Source of the DNA: Rhodococcus sp. Leaf247 | GTDB lineage: Bacteria; Actinomycetota; Actinomycetes; Mycobacteriales; Mycobacteriaceae | Assembly (NCBI RefSeq): GCF_001426185.1 | Contig: NZ_LMRP01000003.1 | Coordinates: 524,884 to 588,883, forward strand | Length of the DNA: 64,000 bases | Reading direction: 5' to 3' | Part shown: positions 28,201 to 39,406 of the stretch, one piece after another | How the letters are laid out: each line of letters opens with the position of its first letter | Numbering within the stretch: position 1 is the first letter of the stretch | Position numbers and translations under genes: made by a program | Notes under the pieces: model-generated | What the model was told of the DNA's origin: nothing | The model's database searches: none | The model's input: the letters and a program-made list of their open reading frames with translations, nothing else

Positions 28201-29343
28201 GTGATCCGCATGCTCACCTTCGCCGTCGTTCTGGCGATCGTCACCTACGTGCTCCACCGACGCCTCGTCGTGGCGACACGGCTGTCCGGTACCGCCCGCC
28301 ACGGCGCCGACCTGGTACTCGTCCTGTTCTGGGCCGCGGCCGTCATCGGAATAGGGAGCGGCGAAGTGCTGAACCCGTCCTGGGCACGCTACGTCGCGTA
28401 CCCCGGTCTGACCTGGTTGGCAGCGCTGCTCTATCTCTCGCTCGGGGCGATCGTGCTCGCGCTCGGCGCGCTGGTCGTCCGCATCGCCGGACGACTCTCC
28501 CGCCGTGACACCTCTCGCGCGCGGGCCACGTTCCTGCGCCGCTCTACGGCGGTGCTCGTACTCGGCACCGTCGCGGCAGTGGCGTACGGAGTCGTCGAGG
28601 CCGCCACACCACGCGTCACCCGGACGACCGTCGAGCTGTCGGCACTTCCGCCGTCCTTCGACGGGATGCGCGTAGGGCTCGTCTCCGACCTGCATGTCGG
28701 TCCGGCGCGAGGACGCGCGTTCGTCCAGAGTGTCGTCGACTCGCTGATGGCGGAGAAGCCCGATCTGATCATCGTCGCCGGCGATCTCGTCGACGGCACC
28801 GTCGACCTGGTGGGGCCGTCGCTCGAACCGCTGAGCCAGCTGTCGGCTCCGCAGGGCGTCGTCGTCACCAGTGGGAACCACGAGTTCTATGCCGGTGACG
28901 GAGGCGCCTGGTTGGACCTGTACGACTCGCTGGGACTGACCGTGCTCCGCAACGAGACACTGTCACTGGATCGAGGTGTGGACTCGATCGACCTGGTCGG
29001 CATCGAGGACCTCACCGCACCCGAACCGTACGAACCCGACCTGGCCTCGGCGCTCGAGGGCACGGACCCCGACGATTTCCAGTTGCTCGTCGCGCACCAG
29101 CCGAAGCAGGCTGTCGAGGCGTCGGAGCTCGGGGTGGACATGCAGGTGTCCGGGCACACGCACGGCGGTCAGATCTGGCCGATCGTGTATCTCGTTCCGC
29201 TGCAGCAACCGTCGGTCGAAGGGCTGGACACGGTGGGAAGGACCACCCTGTTCACCACGCGCGGCGCCGGCGCGTGGGGTCCTCCGGTGCGTATCGGCGC
29301 GCCGCCCGAGATCTCCGTGCTGGAGCTTCGGACGGCGCGCTGA
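28201..29343 (+). CDS. Membrane-anchored metallophosphoesterase
   Basis: The 380-residue protein has four hydrophobic segments in residues 1-140 and then a calcineurin-like phosphoesterase domain with all metal motifs: GLVSDLHVGP, VAGDLVDG, TSGNHEFY, VAHQPKQ and SGHTHGGQIWP. Such enzymes (YkuE/YaeI-like) often hydrolyse phospholipid or UDP-lipid phosphoesters, but the substrate here is unknown. GTG 28201 has AAGGG eight bases upstream; ATG 28210 is the alternative. It ends 16 bases before the convergent gcvP stop. Confidence 0.88.
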   Translation: MIRMLTFAVVLAIVTYVLHRRLVVATRLSGTARHGADLVLVLFWAAAVIGIGSGEVLNPSWARYVAYPGLTWLAALLYLSLGAIVLALGALVVRIAGRLSRRDTSRARATFLRRSTAVLVLGTVAAVAYGVVEAATPRVTRTTVELSALPPSFDGMRVGLVSDLHVGPARGRAFVQSVVDSLMAEKPDLIIVAGDLVDGTVDLVGPSLEPLSQLSAPQGVVVTSGNHEFYAGDGGAWLDLYDSLGLTVLRNETLSLDRGVDSIDLVGIEDLTAPEPYEPDLASALEGTDPDDFQLLVAHQPKQAVEASELGVDMQVSGHTHGGQIWPIVYLVPLQQPSVEGLDTVGRTTLFTTRGAGAWGPPVRIGAPPEISVLELRTAR

Positions 29344-29359
29344 CGGTCGGACCCGAAGG

Positions 29360-32218
<2,859 letters not shown>

Positions 32219-32269
32219 GTGTACTCCCGGGGTGGTGGCGAGGTGCACGCCCCCCACGCAGGGAGAGGC

Positions 32270-32497
32270 GCCCCTCTCCCTCTGTCGCGATGCCCTGCCG
32301 CAGCGGGGCGCCTGAGAGATTCGGTCACCGCGAGCGGCGCCTTTCCCCGTGGGCGGGTGGTCGATTCCACCACTTTCCAGAGGCGTCGGAGCCCGCACGG
32401 TCCGGGTGCCTGAGAGATTGACGGAGAGGTGCTGCTCCTTCGGCGCTCGCCCGGGCTCGTTCGGTGAAAGAACGTGTCCGGTCGAAGCTCTCCCGTG
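32270..32497 (-). promoter_or_regulatory. Tandem glycine riboswitch in the gcvP leader
   Basis: On the minus strand, aptamer 1 shows GGGAGAGC (near 32490), CGCCGAAGGAGCAGC, AATCTCTCAGGC and CTCTGGAAAG. Aptamer 2 follows with ACCGAATCTCTCAGGC and ACAGAGGGAGAGG, the classic glycine-aptamer blocks in order. The closing GGGAGAGG of aptamer 2 can instead pair perfectly with CCTCTCCC immediately downstream (32261-32280), an 8-bp alternative hairpin that looks like the expression platform. Glycine should switch gcvP on. Boundaries are approximate. Confidence 0.9.
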
Positions 32498-32516
32498 CGG
32501 CGTCGACGCAGAGTCG

Positions 32517-32522
32517 AGTATA
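32517..32522 (-). promoter_or_regulatory. -10 element of the gcvP promoter
   Basis: TATACT on the minus strand is a near-perfect -10 placed about 20 bases before the first riboswitch element, so transcription would start near 32510. No clear -35 is seen. Confidence 0.5.
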
Positions 32523-32554
32523 TGTGACCGGCGCCGGAAGTAGCGTGCGGGCGG

Positions 32555-33157
32555 TCAGCCGGTCTTGCGGCTCGCGCGGTTCTTGCGGCGTGACGCCAGC
32601 TCGTCCTCGGGGGTCGGCTGGGCCTCGCCACCGTCGGCGCGCTCGGCCGGGAAGTCGGCGATGGCACCGGTGAGCTCGCGCATCGCACCGCTGACGGCGA
32701 TACCGAAGACGCCCTGACCGCCCTGCAGGAGATCGACGACCTCCTCGGCAGAGGTGCATTCGTAGACCGTGGTGCCGTCCGAGAACAGCGTGATGCGGGC
32801 CAGATCGGCGACGCCGCGTCGGCGCAGATGGTCGACGGCCACGCGGATGTTCTGCAGCGAGATACCGGTGTCCAGGAGCCGCTTGACGATCTTCAGGACG
32901 AGAATGTCCTTGAACGAGTAGAGACGCTGACTACCGGAACCGGCAGCACCACGAATGGACGGTACGACCAACCCGGTCCGCGCCCAGTAGTCCAGCTGGC
33001 GGTAGGTGATGCCGGCGATCTGGCACGCACTGGGAACCCGGTAGCCGACCAACTCGTCCGGAACCGAATCGTCGGGGAACAGACCTGGCTGGGCCTCGTC
33101 CACGTCGTTCGATGCCGGCAGGTTCGTCTGCTCCGGCTCCTGCGGCTGATCTGCCAC
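32555..33157 (-). CDS. mcdR: MerR-family regulator of the McdR (Rv1830) type
   Basis: The 200-residue protein has a MerR winged helix-turn-helix (GYRVPSACQIAGITYRQLDYWARTGLV, residues about 37-65) followed by a dimerisation helix and a region with VYECTSAEEVVDLLQGGQGVF. By gene order (gcvP, this gene, DUF151, ftsR, garA, gcvH) it matches M. tuberculosis Rv1830, reported as a cell-division regulator. GTG 33157 has GGGAG eight bases upstream. Direct repeats upstream (33336-33353) may be its operator. Confidence 0.85.
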   Translation of the reverse strand: MADQPQEPEQTNLPASNDVDEAQPGLFPDDSVPDELVGYRVPSACQIAGITYRQLDYWARTGLVVPSIRGAAGSGSQRLYSFKDILVLKIVKRLLDTGISLQNIRVAVDHLRRRGVADLARITLFSDGTTVYECTSAEEVVDLLQGGQGVFGIAVSGAMRELTGAIADFPAERADGGEAQPTPEDELASRRKNRASRKTG

Positions 33158-33335
33158 GTGCTTTTCTCCCTCTCGGACGACTGTGGTCGTACTCCCCAGA
33201 TCGGTGAGTGCGACGACGACGTCCGTGGCGTACGGCGAGGTCGAGAATACGCCCCCGTCGAGAAGAACGACACGTCCTTCATCGACCCGAACGCTATGGA
33301 CAGAATCGGGCGAATTCAACGCGCCACGCGGTAAG

Positions 33336-33353
33336 CCTCAACCTCAACTCAAG
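33336..33353. repeat. Three head-to-tail 6-bp repeats upstream of mcdR
   Basis: The plus strand reads CCTCAA-CCTCAA-CTCAAG, that is CTTGAG-TTGAGG-TTGAGG on the coding strand of mcdR, about 180 bases before its start. Head-to-tail half-sites are used by some MerR-like proteins (BldC-type), so autoregulation is possible. Confidence 0.35.
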
Positions 33354-33368
33354 GGTGAGACTCGATCG

Positions 33369-33845
33369 TTATGAACCGCCGCTCGCCTTGAAGTCGTCCG
33401 GCGAGATGGTGTCCAGGAATTCCTTGAACTTCTCGACCTCGTCCTCGCGCTCGTCCGGCATGACGAGCCCGGCCTCGGCCAGAACCGGCTCTTCCGCGTA
33501 GATCGGAACTCCGGCCCGCAGAGCGATCGCGATGGAGTCCGACGGGCGCGCCGAGACCCGCACGTTCTGGTCGAACACGAGGTCCGCGTAGAAGGTGCCC
33601 TCCTGAAGGTCGACGATGCGTACTTCCTTCAGGGATCGACCCAGAGCGGTGACGATGTCACCGATCAGATCGTGCGTCAGAGGACGAGGGGGTTGGACAC
33701 CCTGCTGCTCCAACGCGATGGCCGTGGCTTCGGTCTGACCGATCCAAATCGGCAGGTAGCGTTCACCATCCGACTCCCGCAACAGAAGGACCGGCTGATT
33801 CTGCGGCTGCTCCACCCGGATACCGATCACGCGCATCTCACCCAT
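33369..33845 (-). CDS. DUF151 bifunctional-nuclease family protein
   Basis: The 158-residue protein matches the bacterial DUF151 fold (LLLRESDGERYLPIWIGQTEATAIALE, then RPLTHDLIGDIVTALG and the RPSDSIAIALRAGVPIY motif). Some members have DNase and RNase activity in vitro; the role here is unknown. GGGAGG seven bases before the ATG at 33845 fixes the start. Gene order matches M. tuberculosis Rv1829, between the two MerR regulators. Confidence 0.88.
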   Translation of the reverse strand: MGEMRVIGIRVEQPQNQPVLLLRESDGERYLPIWIGQTEATAIALEQQGVQPPRPLTHDLIGDIVTALGRSLKEVRIVDLQEGTFYADLVFDQNVRVSARPSDSIAIALRAGVPIYAEEPVLAEAGLVMPDEREDEVEKFKEFLDTISPDDFKASGGS

Positions 33846-33978
33846 TGCGCCGCCTCCCAGCTGCTGTGTCTCGACCGTGATTCACCAGACTCGCGGACGT
33901 CTACTCCAGTGTATCGACCGCACCGCCGACGACCGATCCGACAAACGATCCGGCGACGGACCGTGCGGTGGACCGGAG

Positions 33979-34719
33979 TTACTTGTCCAGTATTCCGTGG
34001 ACCGCGGACTTGACCAACGACGTGTGCAGCGACAGCGAAAGAGCCGCGAGTTCACGGATCAACTCTTCGGCGCGATCCCGGGCACCCGCGTCGCGGCCCA
34101 AGGCCACGGGCCCTGCCACCTGAGCCAGCAGGGTCGCCTCCCTGTCCGCGGCGAGCTTGAACGCGCGCAGATGACGGACCTCGAGCCCGTACTGCGCCAT
34201 CGCCGCCGCGGTGGACACGAGGACCACCGCTTCCTCGTCGTAGAAGCCGGCGGGCCCGGCCGAGAGGAGTCCGCTCTTCTGTAGTTCGAGCAGGAAGCTC
34301 TCCTCGACGCCCGTGCGGGTGAGCAGATCGTCCCTGCTCATCCGGACACGTCGTTCCCCCAGGAACTCCGTCGGCGACACGCTGCCGGGTGCCAACGCCA
34401 GGATCCGGGCGCTCCGAGGTGCGGACGTACCGTCCACCACCGCGACGGTCGCCCGACTGTCAAGAGCGTCGAGCTGCTCCTTGATCACCTTGAGCGGAAG
34501 GTAGTGATCACGTTGAGCCGTGAGTACGTACCGCAACCGCTCGCAGTCCTCGATGGAGAACCTGCGGTAACCCGACGCCGTTCGTTCCGGGGAGATCAGT
34601 CCCTCGGCCTCGAGAAAACGGATCTTCGAAATGGTGACGTCGGGGAAGTCGGGGCGCAGTCGATCGAGTACGGACCCGATCGACATGCCACCACCGGACT
34701 GTTGCCCGACAGCCGTCAT
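33979..34719 (-). CDS. ftsR: MerR-family cell-division regulator FtsR
   Basis: The 246-residue MerR-type regulator starts with the helix-turn-helix MSIGSVLDRLRPDFPDVTIS and FLEAEGLISPERTASGYRRFS. Orthologues (C. glutamicum FtsR, M. tuberculosis Rv1828) activate ftsZ and affect cell shape. The ATG at 34719 overlaps the garA stop (ATGA), so it is translated together with GarA, linking division control with central-carbon signalling. An internal ATG at residue 12 (MSIGSVL) is a possible shorter start. Confidence 0.92.
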   Translation of the reverse strand: MTAVGQQSGGGMSIGSVLDRLRPDFPDVTISKIRFLEAEGLISPERTASGYRRFSIEDCERLRYVLTAQRDHYLPLKVIKEQLDALDSRATVAVVDGTSAPRSARILALAPGSVSPTEFLGERRVRMSRDDLLTRTGVEESFLLELQKSGLLSAGPAGFYDEEAVVLVSTAAAMAQYGLEVRHLRAFKLAADREATLLAQVAGPVALGRDAGARDRAEELIRELAALSLSLHTSLVKSAVHGILDK

Positions 34720-35219
34720 CAGCTACCTGCGCCGGCAGACGTCTCGCCGAGCTGTCCGCCTGCAGCCTGGCCCTTGGGGCCGGTGAGGAAGACGAGACGG
34801 AACTTGCCGATCTGCACCTCGTCGCCGTTGGCGAGGACGGCCGAGTCGACCGGTTCACGATTGACGTACGTGCCGTTCAGGCTGCCGACGTCGACGACCT
34901 GGAAGTCCTCGTCGTCCTGACGGAACTCCGCGTGGCGACGGCTGACCGTGACGTCGTCGAGGAAGATGTCGCTGTCGGGGTGGCGTCCCGCGGACGTCGT
35001 GGGCTGGTCGAGCAGGAAACGGGACCCGGCGTTGGGACCGCGCTTGACCACCAGCAGGGCGGAACCGACAGGCAGGCCCTCGACACCGGACACCGGTGCT
35101 TCGGACGATCCCTGGGGCGCTGCTGCGGAGTCGATCTCGTTCAGGAAATCCGCTCGGAAGACCGATGTGGTCTCCGCGGGGGATTCTCCGTACACGCCGT
35201 CGTTGCCGTTATCGCTCAC
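34719..35219 (-). CDS. garA: FHA-domain glycogen accumulation regulator GarA/OdhI
   Basis: This 166-residue phosphoprotein inhibits 2-oxoglutarate dehydrogenase and glutamate dehydrogenase and activates glutamate synthase according to its phosphorylation by Ser/Thr kinases. The phosphorylation motif ETTSVFRADF is present (Thr17 and Thr18, equivalent to Thr21/Thr22 of M. tuberculosis GarA). The FHA domain spans about residues 70-145 (SAGRHPDSDIFLDD, VSRRHAEF, VGSLNGTYVN). GTG 35219 has GAGGAGGAG upstream. Confidence 0.96.
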   Translation of the reverse strand: MSDNGNDGVYGESPAETTSVFRADFLNEIDSAAAPQGSSEAPVSGVEGLPVGSALLVVKRGPNAGSRFLLDQPTTSAGRHPDSDIFLDDVTVSRRHAEFRQDDEDFQVVDVGSLNGTYVNREPVDSAVLANGDEVQIGKFRLVFLTGPKGQAAGGQLGETSAGAGS

Positions 35220-35405
35220 GTTTCTCCTCCTCGATCTGACCGCCCCTCACCCACGGGACGATTCAGCACATTCTCTTGTCACGCTTGTCTGACGGTTCTG
35301 CGGTTCCCCGACCGGGGTGCCGCGCGAACCACGTGAGGACCTTACCGACCGTACCTTGCGGACCGGCCCCGGTGGGCACGCTTACGCGGCCGTCCTGCCC
35401 CGCTG

Positions 35406-35810
35406 TTATGTGGATGTGATCGACGCGTATCCCTCGGCGTCCAACATGGACTCGAGGGCGTCGTCGAGTTCGGATTCGGAGTCCACCGACAGGTCGACGA
35501 GCCATCCGGCGCCGTAGGGGTCGGAGTTGACCAGTTCGGGGTCACCGTCCAACTCCCCGTTCACCGCAACCACTTTGGCGGACAGCGGGGCATAGATGTC
35601 CGACACGCTCTTGGTGGACTCGACCTCGCCGAGGGACTCCCCCGCGGACACCGCGTCGTCCTCGGTGGGCAACTGGACGAACACGACGTCGCCCAGCTGG
35701 GACTGCGCGAAATCGGTGACACCGACGCGCACCGTCGTCGGGCCGGTCCGCTGGATCCACTCGTGCTCGGCGGTGTACCGCAACTCGGTGGGAATGTCGG
35801 TCTGGCTCAC
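35406..35810 (-). CDS. gcvH: Glycine cleavage system H protein
   Basis: This 134-residue lipoyl carrier shuttles the aminomethyl group between GcvP, GcvT and the lipoamide dehydrogenase. The lipoylated lysine is Lys67 in GEVESTKSVSDIYAP, and the C-terminal NSDPYGAGWLVDL motif is conserved. GTG 35810 is used, with AAAGGA eleven bases upstream. In M. tuberculosis gcvH is likewise next to garA. gcvT is not in the window. Confidence 0.96.
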   Translation of the reverse strand: MSQTDIPTELRYTAEHEWIQRTGPTTVRVGVTDFAQSQLGDVVFVQLPTEDDAVSAGESLGEVESTKSVSDIYAPLSAKVVAVNGELDGDPELVNSDPYGAGWLVDLSVDSESELDDALESMLDAEGYASITST

Positions 35811-35934
35811 GTGAACCGGGTCCTTTCGTCACGAGCGGCCCACACGTCGTGGGAGTGGCAGAAACGATGTGTCCTGACGAGAAACGCTCTGCGCAGAGCG
35901 TATTGGCGTCCTTTCCCCGTCCGCAAGGCGGGAG

Positions 35935-36555
35935 TCACCGTCCGACGAGAGGCAGCCGCCGTACGGGCCCCAGGGCGAGCGCGAGATAGAGCGCCCCCGT
36001 CCAGATGTAGAGCGCGGTCCCCCACACCAGCAGCGCCAGCGCCGGAACCTCGATGATGTCGGCGCCGGACCAGTCGACGCGCGCCGCGAGGAGGAACGGC
36101 AAGGCACTCATCAGGACGAACGTGGCGGCCTTGCCGAGGTAGATGACCTCCGGTGGCGCCAGACCTCGACGTCGATAGAGCAGCAGTGTCGCCGCCAGGA
36201 TCGCGTCGCGTCCGATCAGCACGAGGGCCACCCACCACGGGAGGATCCCGGCGATGACGAACCCCACCAGCGTCGTCACGACGTAGAGGCGGTCGACGAA
36301 CGGGTCGAGGAGCGCACCGAGCGCGGAGGACTGATCGAGCAGTCTCGCCAGCTTGCCGTCCAACCAGTCGGTCGCACCGCTGACCAACAGCAGCACCAGA
36401 GCCCACCCGTAGGCGTGCTCGACGAGCAGCAGCCACAGGAACACCGGCACGCCGATCAGCCGGACGAGACTCAGGGCGTTCGGCACCGTGACGATGCGAT
36501 CGTGCGCCACGTCGGCGATCACGTGTCGTGCGGTGTCGGACACCGGATCGGTCAT
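35935..36555 (-). CDS. pgsA2: CDP-alcohol phosphatidyltransferase (PgsA2-like)
   Basis: The 206-residue membrane enzyme has the full CDP-alcohol signature as ATDWLDGKLARLLDQSSALG followed by ALLDPFVDRL. It transfers a phosphatidyl group from CDP-diacylglycerol to an alcohol. By synteny it matches M. tuberculosis PgsA2 (Rv1822), whose exact product, phosphatidylglycerophosphate or cardiolipin, is not certain to me. ATG 36555 was chosen because the longer upstream frame is not conserved in character. Four or more hydrophobic helices are evident. Confidence 0.87.
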   Translation of the reverse strand: MTDPVSDTARHVIADVAHDRIVTVPNALSLVRLIGVPVFLWLLLVEHAYGWALVLLLVSGATDWLDGKLARLLDQSSALGALLDPFVDRLYVVTTLVGFVIAGILPWWVALVLIGRDAILAATLLLYRRRGLAPPEVIYLGKAATFVLMSALPFLLAARVDWSGADIIEVPALALLVWGTALYIWTGALYLALALGPVRRLPLVGR

Positions 36556-36592
36556 GCTCCGAGCTTTCCACACCTCACCGCCGGAGCGGGGC

Positions 36593-37201
36593 CTACCGCC
36601 ACGCGAACACCGGCTGCTCGTAGTCGTGTACCCGAGTGCTCCGGCCACCGAGGACGACCTCCCGGAACTGATGGACGACGGCGCCGGTCGGAGCGTGGAC
36701 AAGGGTGGTGCGGAACGGCCATTGGACCACCGGCCGTGGCGATTCCGGGATGTCGACGAAGCGGGCGTCCACGTCGAGTTCGTCGGCGGACACGCTATAC
36801 AGGAACTCGACCTCGTCCGGGTTGGGCGTCAACTCGCCGGGGACATCGGCGATCCACACGACGAACGGGCGGATCACGTACCCGGACCGTGTGCGGTAGT
36901 CGTCGAGCGTGCCCAGGATCTGCTCCGCTCCCACACGGACGCCGACTTCTTCGTCGAGTTCGCGCAGAGCGGCCTCGGCCGGTGATTCACCGTCGTCGAC
37001 ACGACCTCCCGGCAAGGCGAACTGTCCCGGATGCGCGCGCATCCGGGAGGGCCGTTTGGTCAGCACCATGTGCCGCGAGCCCGGCGTTCCGCCGATGGCG
37101 ACCGCCACCGAGGCGCGTCGTTCGTCGCCGCCTTCGATCACGCGTGCATCGAAGGCGCCGAGCGCCCTGGTGATCTCCGCACGTTCGAGCCTTGTGTCCA
37201 T
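36593..37201 (-). CDS. Nudix hydrolase, CoA pyrophosphatase type
   Basis: In this 202-residue protein the Nudix box reads GGRVDDGESPAEAALRELDEEVGV, with all Glu residues intact. It is preceded by the LTKRPSRMRAHPGQFALPGG segment typical of CoA and acyl-CoA diphosphatases (NudL/PCD1 type). Such enzymes cut CoA into 4'-phosphopantetheine and 3',5'-ADP. It begins at ATG 37201, just after the GAF regulator gene on the same strand, and ends 37 bases before pgsA2. Confidence 0.88.
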   Translation of the reverse strand: MDTRLERAEITRALGAFDARVIEGGDERRASVAVAIGGTPGSRHMVLTKRPSRMRAHPGQFALPGGRVDDGESPAEAALRELDEEVGVRVGAEQILGTLDDYRTRSGYVIRPFVVWIADVPGELTPNPDEVEFLYSVSADELDVDARFVDIPESPRPVVQWPFRTTLVHAPTGAVVHQFREVVLGGRSTRVHDYEQPVFAWR

Positions 37202-37223
37202 CGACCGAGACTAGCGAGACCCG

Positions 37224-38531
37224 TCAGGGCTGCACACGGAAGGCGCGCACCGCCGGCGCTTCCGAGAACGGCAGGATTCTCGACCTGTCGTCGGGCAGCG
37301 TGAGTTCGATTGCCGCCGAGTCGTCCACTCGATACGGCTGCGTCGAGACCAACCCGGCGAACGTCTTCCGGAGTCGAGACATCTCGGCACGGACCGTGAT
37401 GGAACGGCCGTGGTCGCCGAAGAGGTCGGTGGCCAGTTCCGCGGCGGTGCGACCCCCGCGGTGGACGGCAAGGAGGAATAGGATCTCGGCGTGCCGTGGG
37501 CTGGGACGGTACGACCATCGCCCCAGTTCGCCGCGAACCTCCACGACGGTCTGCCGCGGGTCCGACACGTCGATACGCACCGTCGTCGGTGTGGCGTCGG
37601 TTCCGGTGATCACGTCCTCCCCCGAGCTCGACGGCCGCACCATCCACCCGCCCGGGAGCGGCTCGATGTCGCACACGCCCAGGGTGGGGACCCACGCCCG
37701 GCCGGCAGTGAGGTCGTCGGGCAGCGCGACCCGGTTGCAGATCGGCACCGCAGCCAGTGCGGCCACCCACCCGTGGTTGTCCACGGCCAACGCGGGGCGG
37801 CCGGTGCCGGCCAACATCGGCGCCGCGACGGAGCGGAGGCTGTCGAGTGTCAGTCGGTGCTGCTCTCGTAGCTGCGATTCCGCGAGGCGTGACACGGCGT
37901 CGATGAGCGCGAGCGTCGTGGGATGAACCGACGCGGCGGGTCCGCTGACATCGACGAGGCCCAGCACCCGTCCCGTCCGCGGATCCTTGATCGGAGAACT
38001 CGCACACGTCCACGCGTGGTGGGAGCGGACGAAATGCTCCGCGGAGAAGATCTGCACGGCCGAACGCGAGACCAGCGCGGTGCCGATGGCATTGGTTCCG
38101 ACACTGTCCTCCGACCAGTCGGCACCGTCGACGAATCCCAACCGGTCCGCACGGTCGAGCACCGCGGGCGAACCGCTGCGCCACAGGACTCGGCCGAGCC
38201 GATCGGCGACGACCAGCAGGTTGTCGGAGTCCTGAAGTACGGACCGGAGACTTCCGGTCAGGTCGGGAAGGATGTCGACCAACCCGGATTCACGACGCAT
38301 CTGTTCCAGTGCAGATGCATCGACCGCCGCGGCCGGTCCGTCGTTCTCGGGATCGACGCCCAGATCCATGACCCGCTGCCAGGAGTCTCCGATGACGCCG
38401 CGGGGGCGGGCCGGTGCGCGTGTGCCGGACATCGTCGCGTCGTAGACGCGGGTCAGCAACTGGGCGTATCGACGCGGGTCCTCGCCCGCCGCGACGGCGG
38501 GCTCGGGTTCGGAGGTTCGAGTCATCGACAC
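37224..38531 (-). CDS. GAF-domain transcriptional regulator (AcoR-like sensor without AAA+ domain)
   Basis: In this 435-residue protein residues about 90-220 form the GAF-like sensor seen in acetoin/alcohol regulators (LVVADRLGRVLWRSG, EDSVGTNAIGTAL, HAWTCASSPIKDPRTGRVLG, VHPTTLALIDAVSRLAE). The C-terminus (residues 345-400) is a winged helix (LLAVHRGGRTAAELATDLFG). The central sigma-54 AAA+ ATPase domain of true AcoR is absent. It probably senses acetoin, butanediol or a related alcohol and controls the two dehydrogenases beside it. GTG 38531 has GGAG eight bases upstream. Confidence 0.85.
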   Translation of the reverse strand: MSMTRTSEPEPAVAAGEDPRRYAQLLTRVYDATMSGTRAPARPRGVIGDSWQRVMDLGVDPENDGPAAAVDASALEQMRRESGLVDILPDLTGSLRSVLQDSDNLLVVADRLGRVLWRSGSPAVLDRADRLGFVDGADWSEDSVGTNAIGTALVSRSAVQIFSAEHFVRSHHAWTCASSPIKDPRTGRVLGLVDVSGPAASVHPTTLALIDAVSRLAESQLREQHRLTLDSLRSVAAPMLAGTGRPALAVDNHGWVAALAAVPICNRVALPDDLTAGRAWVPTLGVCDIEPLPGGWMVRPSSSGEDVITGTDATPTTVRIDVSDPRQTVVEVRGELGRWSYRPSPRHAEILFLLAVHRGGRTAAELATDLFGDHGRSITVRAEMSRLRKTFAGLVSTQPYRVDDSAAIELTLPDDRSRILPFSEAPAVRAFRVQP

Positions 38532-38535
38532 CGAT

Positions 38536-38551
38536 TGTGCTCCACATCACA
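38536..38551. promoter_or_regulatory. TGTGC-N6-TCACA box before the GAF regulator gene
   Basis: TGTGCTCCACATCACA lies five bases upstream of the regulator start. The same TGTGC-N6-TCACA pattern appears twice in the butanediol dehydrogenase/monooxygenase intergenic region. It resembles a CRP/GlxR box (TGTGA-N6-TCACA) with one mismatch, but could instead be the local regulator's operator. Confidence 0.4.
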
Positions 38552-38583
38552 TATGGCGTCATCCCCGGGTCTTCTCCGATCGG

Positions 38584-39363
38584 TCATCGGTAGACGAGTC
38601 CACCGTCGATGAGACCAGCTTGACCGGTCATGTACGCCGCGTCCGGTCCTGCAAGGTAGGAGACGTATCCCGCGACGTCGTCGGGAGTCTCGGCACGGCC
38701 CAACGCGATACCGCCCACGAACTTCTCGTAGGTCGCGCCCTCCTCCGCGCCCGTCAGTTCGGCGAACCGCTTGTCGATGGTGACCCACATGTCCGTGCCG
38801 ACCACACCCGGGCAGTAGGCGTTCACGGTGATCCCGGCGGAGGCGTACTCCTTGGCGGCGGCCTGCGTGAGACCGCGCACGGCGAACTTGGTGGCGCTGT
38901 ACACACCGAGCATCTCGAACCCGTCGTGCCCCGCGATGGACGACGCGTTGATGATGCGGCCGGGCCGACCGAGCTCGACGAACTTCGCGGCAGCCGCCTG
39001 GATACCCCACAGCACACCCTCGACGTTGATCGACAAGATTCGGCCGACCTCCTCCGGCGTGGCCTCGGACAGCGGGCCGACGAGTGCGATCCCGGCATTG
39101 TTGACGACGATGTCGAGGCCTCCCAGCTCCGAGGCGGCCCGGTCGACGGCGTCGAACACCTGACGGCGATCGCTGACGTCGGCGACGATCGTCGTGGCTG
39201 CGCGACCGAGCTCCCGCACCTCGTCGGCGACCCGGCCGATGCCGTCGTCGTGTACGTCGACGAGGGCGACGTCCGCGCCGTCCCGTGCGAGTCGGAGAGC
39301 GATTCCCCTCCCGATTCCCTGTCCTGCGCCGGTGACGAGTGCGACCTGTCCGTCGATGCTCAT
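38584..39363 (-). CDS. Short-chain dehydrogenase, acetoin/2,3-butanediol type
   Basis: The 259-residue SDR has the cofactor motif TGAGQGIGRG, NNAGIA, the catalytic Ser in INASSIAGHDG and YSATK. Overall sequence (KEYASAGITVNAYCPGVVGTDMW, AYMTGQAGLIDGGLVYR) resembles diacetyl/acetoin reductases (meso-2,3-butanediol dehydrogenases). It follows the zinc-type butanediol dehydrogenase on the same strand with 43 bases between them, so both likely interconvert diacetyl, acetoin and butanediol. Other secondary alcohols are possible substrates. Confidence 0.85.
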   Translation of the reverse strand: MSIDGQVALVTGAGQGIGRGIALRLARDGADVALVDVHDDGIGRVADEVRELGRAATTIVADVSDRRQVFDAVDRAASELGGLDIVVNNAGIALVGPLSEATPEEVGRILSINVEGVLWGIQAAAAKFVELGRPGRIINASSIAGHDGFEMLGVYSATKFAVRGLTQAAAKEYASAGITVNAYCPGVVGTDMWVTIDKRFAELTGAEEGATYEKFVGGIALGRAETPDDVAGYVSYLAGPDAAYMTGQAGLIDGGLVYR

Positions 39364-39406
39364 GCGTGTCTCCTTCTCGTGTGATGGTGGGTGTCGGGGA
39401 CGGAGG

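Noticed and set aside
32219..32398. An N-terminal extension of GcvP by 60 residues
   Set aside because: The extension would translate the second glycine aptamer and ignore the GGGAG-GTG signal at 32218. Known GcvP proteins start at the shorter position.
35300..35323. Hairpin after gcvH as a terminator
   Set aside because: The stem has two internal mismatches and no T-run, so it is too weak to call.
37224..38531. Sigma-54-dependent activator (AcoR proper)
   Set aside because: The GAF part is AcoR-like, but the AAA+ domain and its GAFTGA motif are absent.
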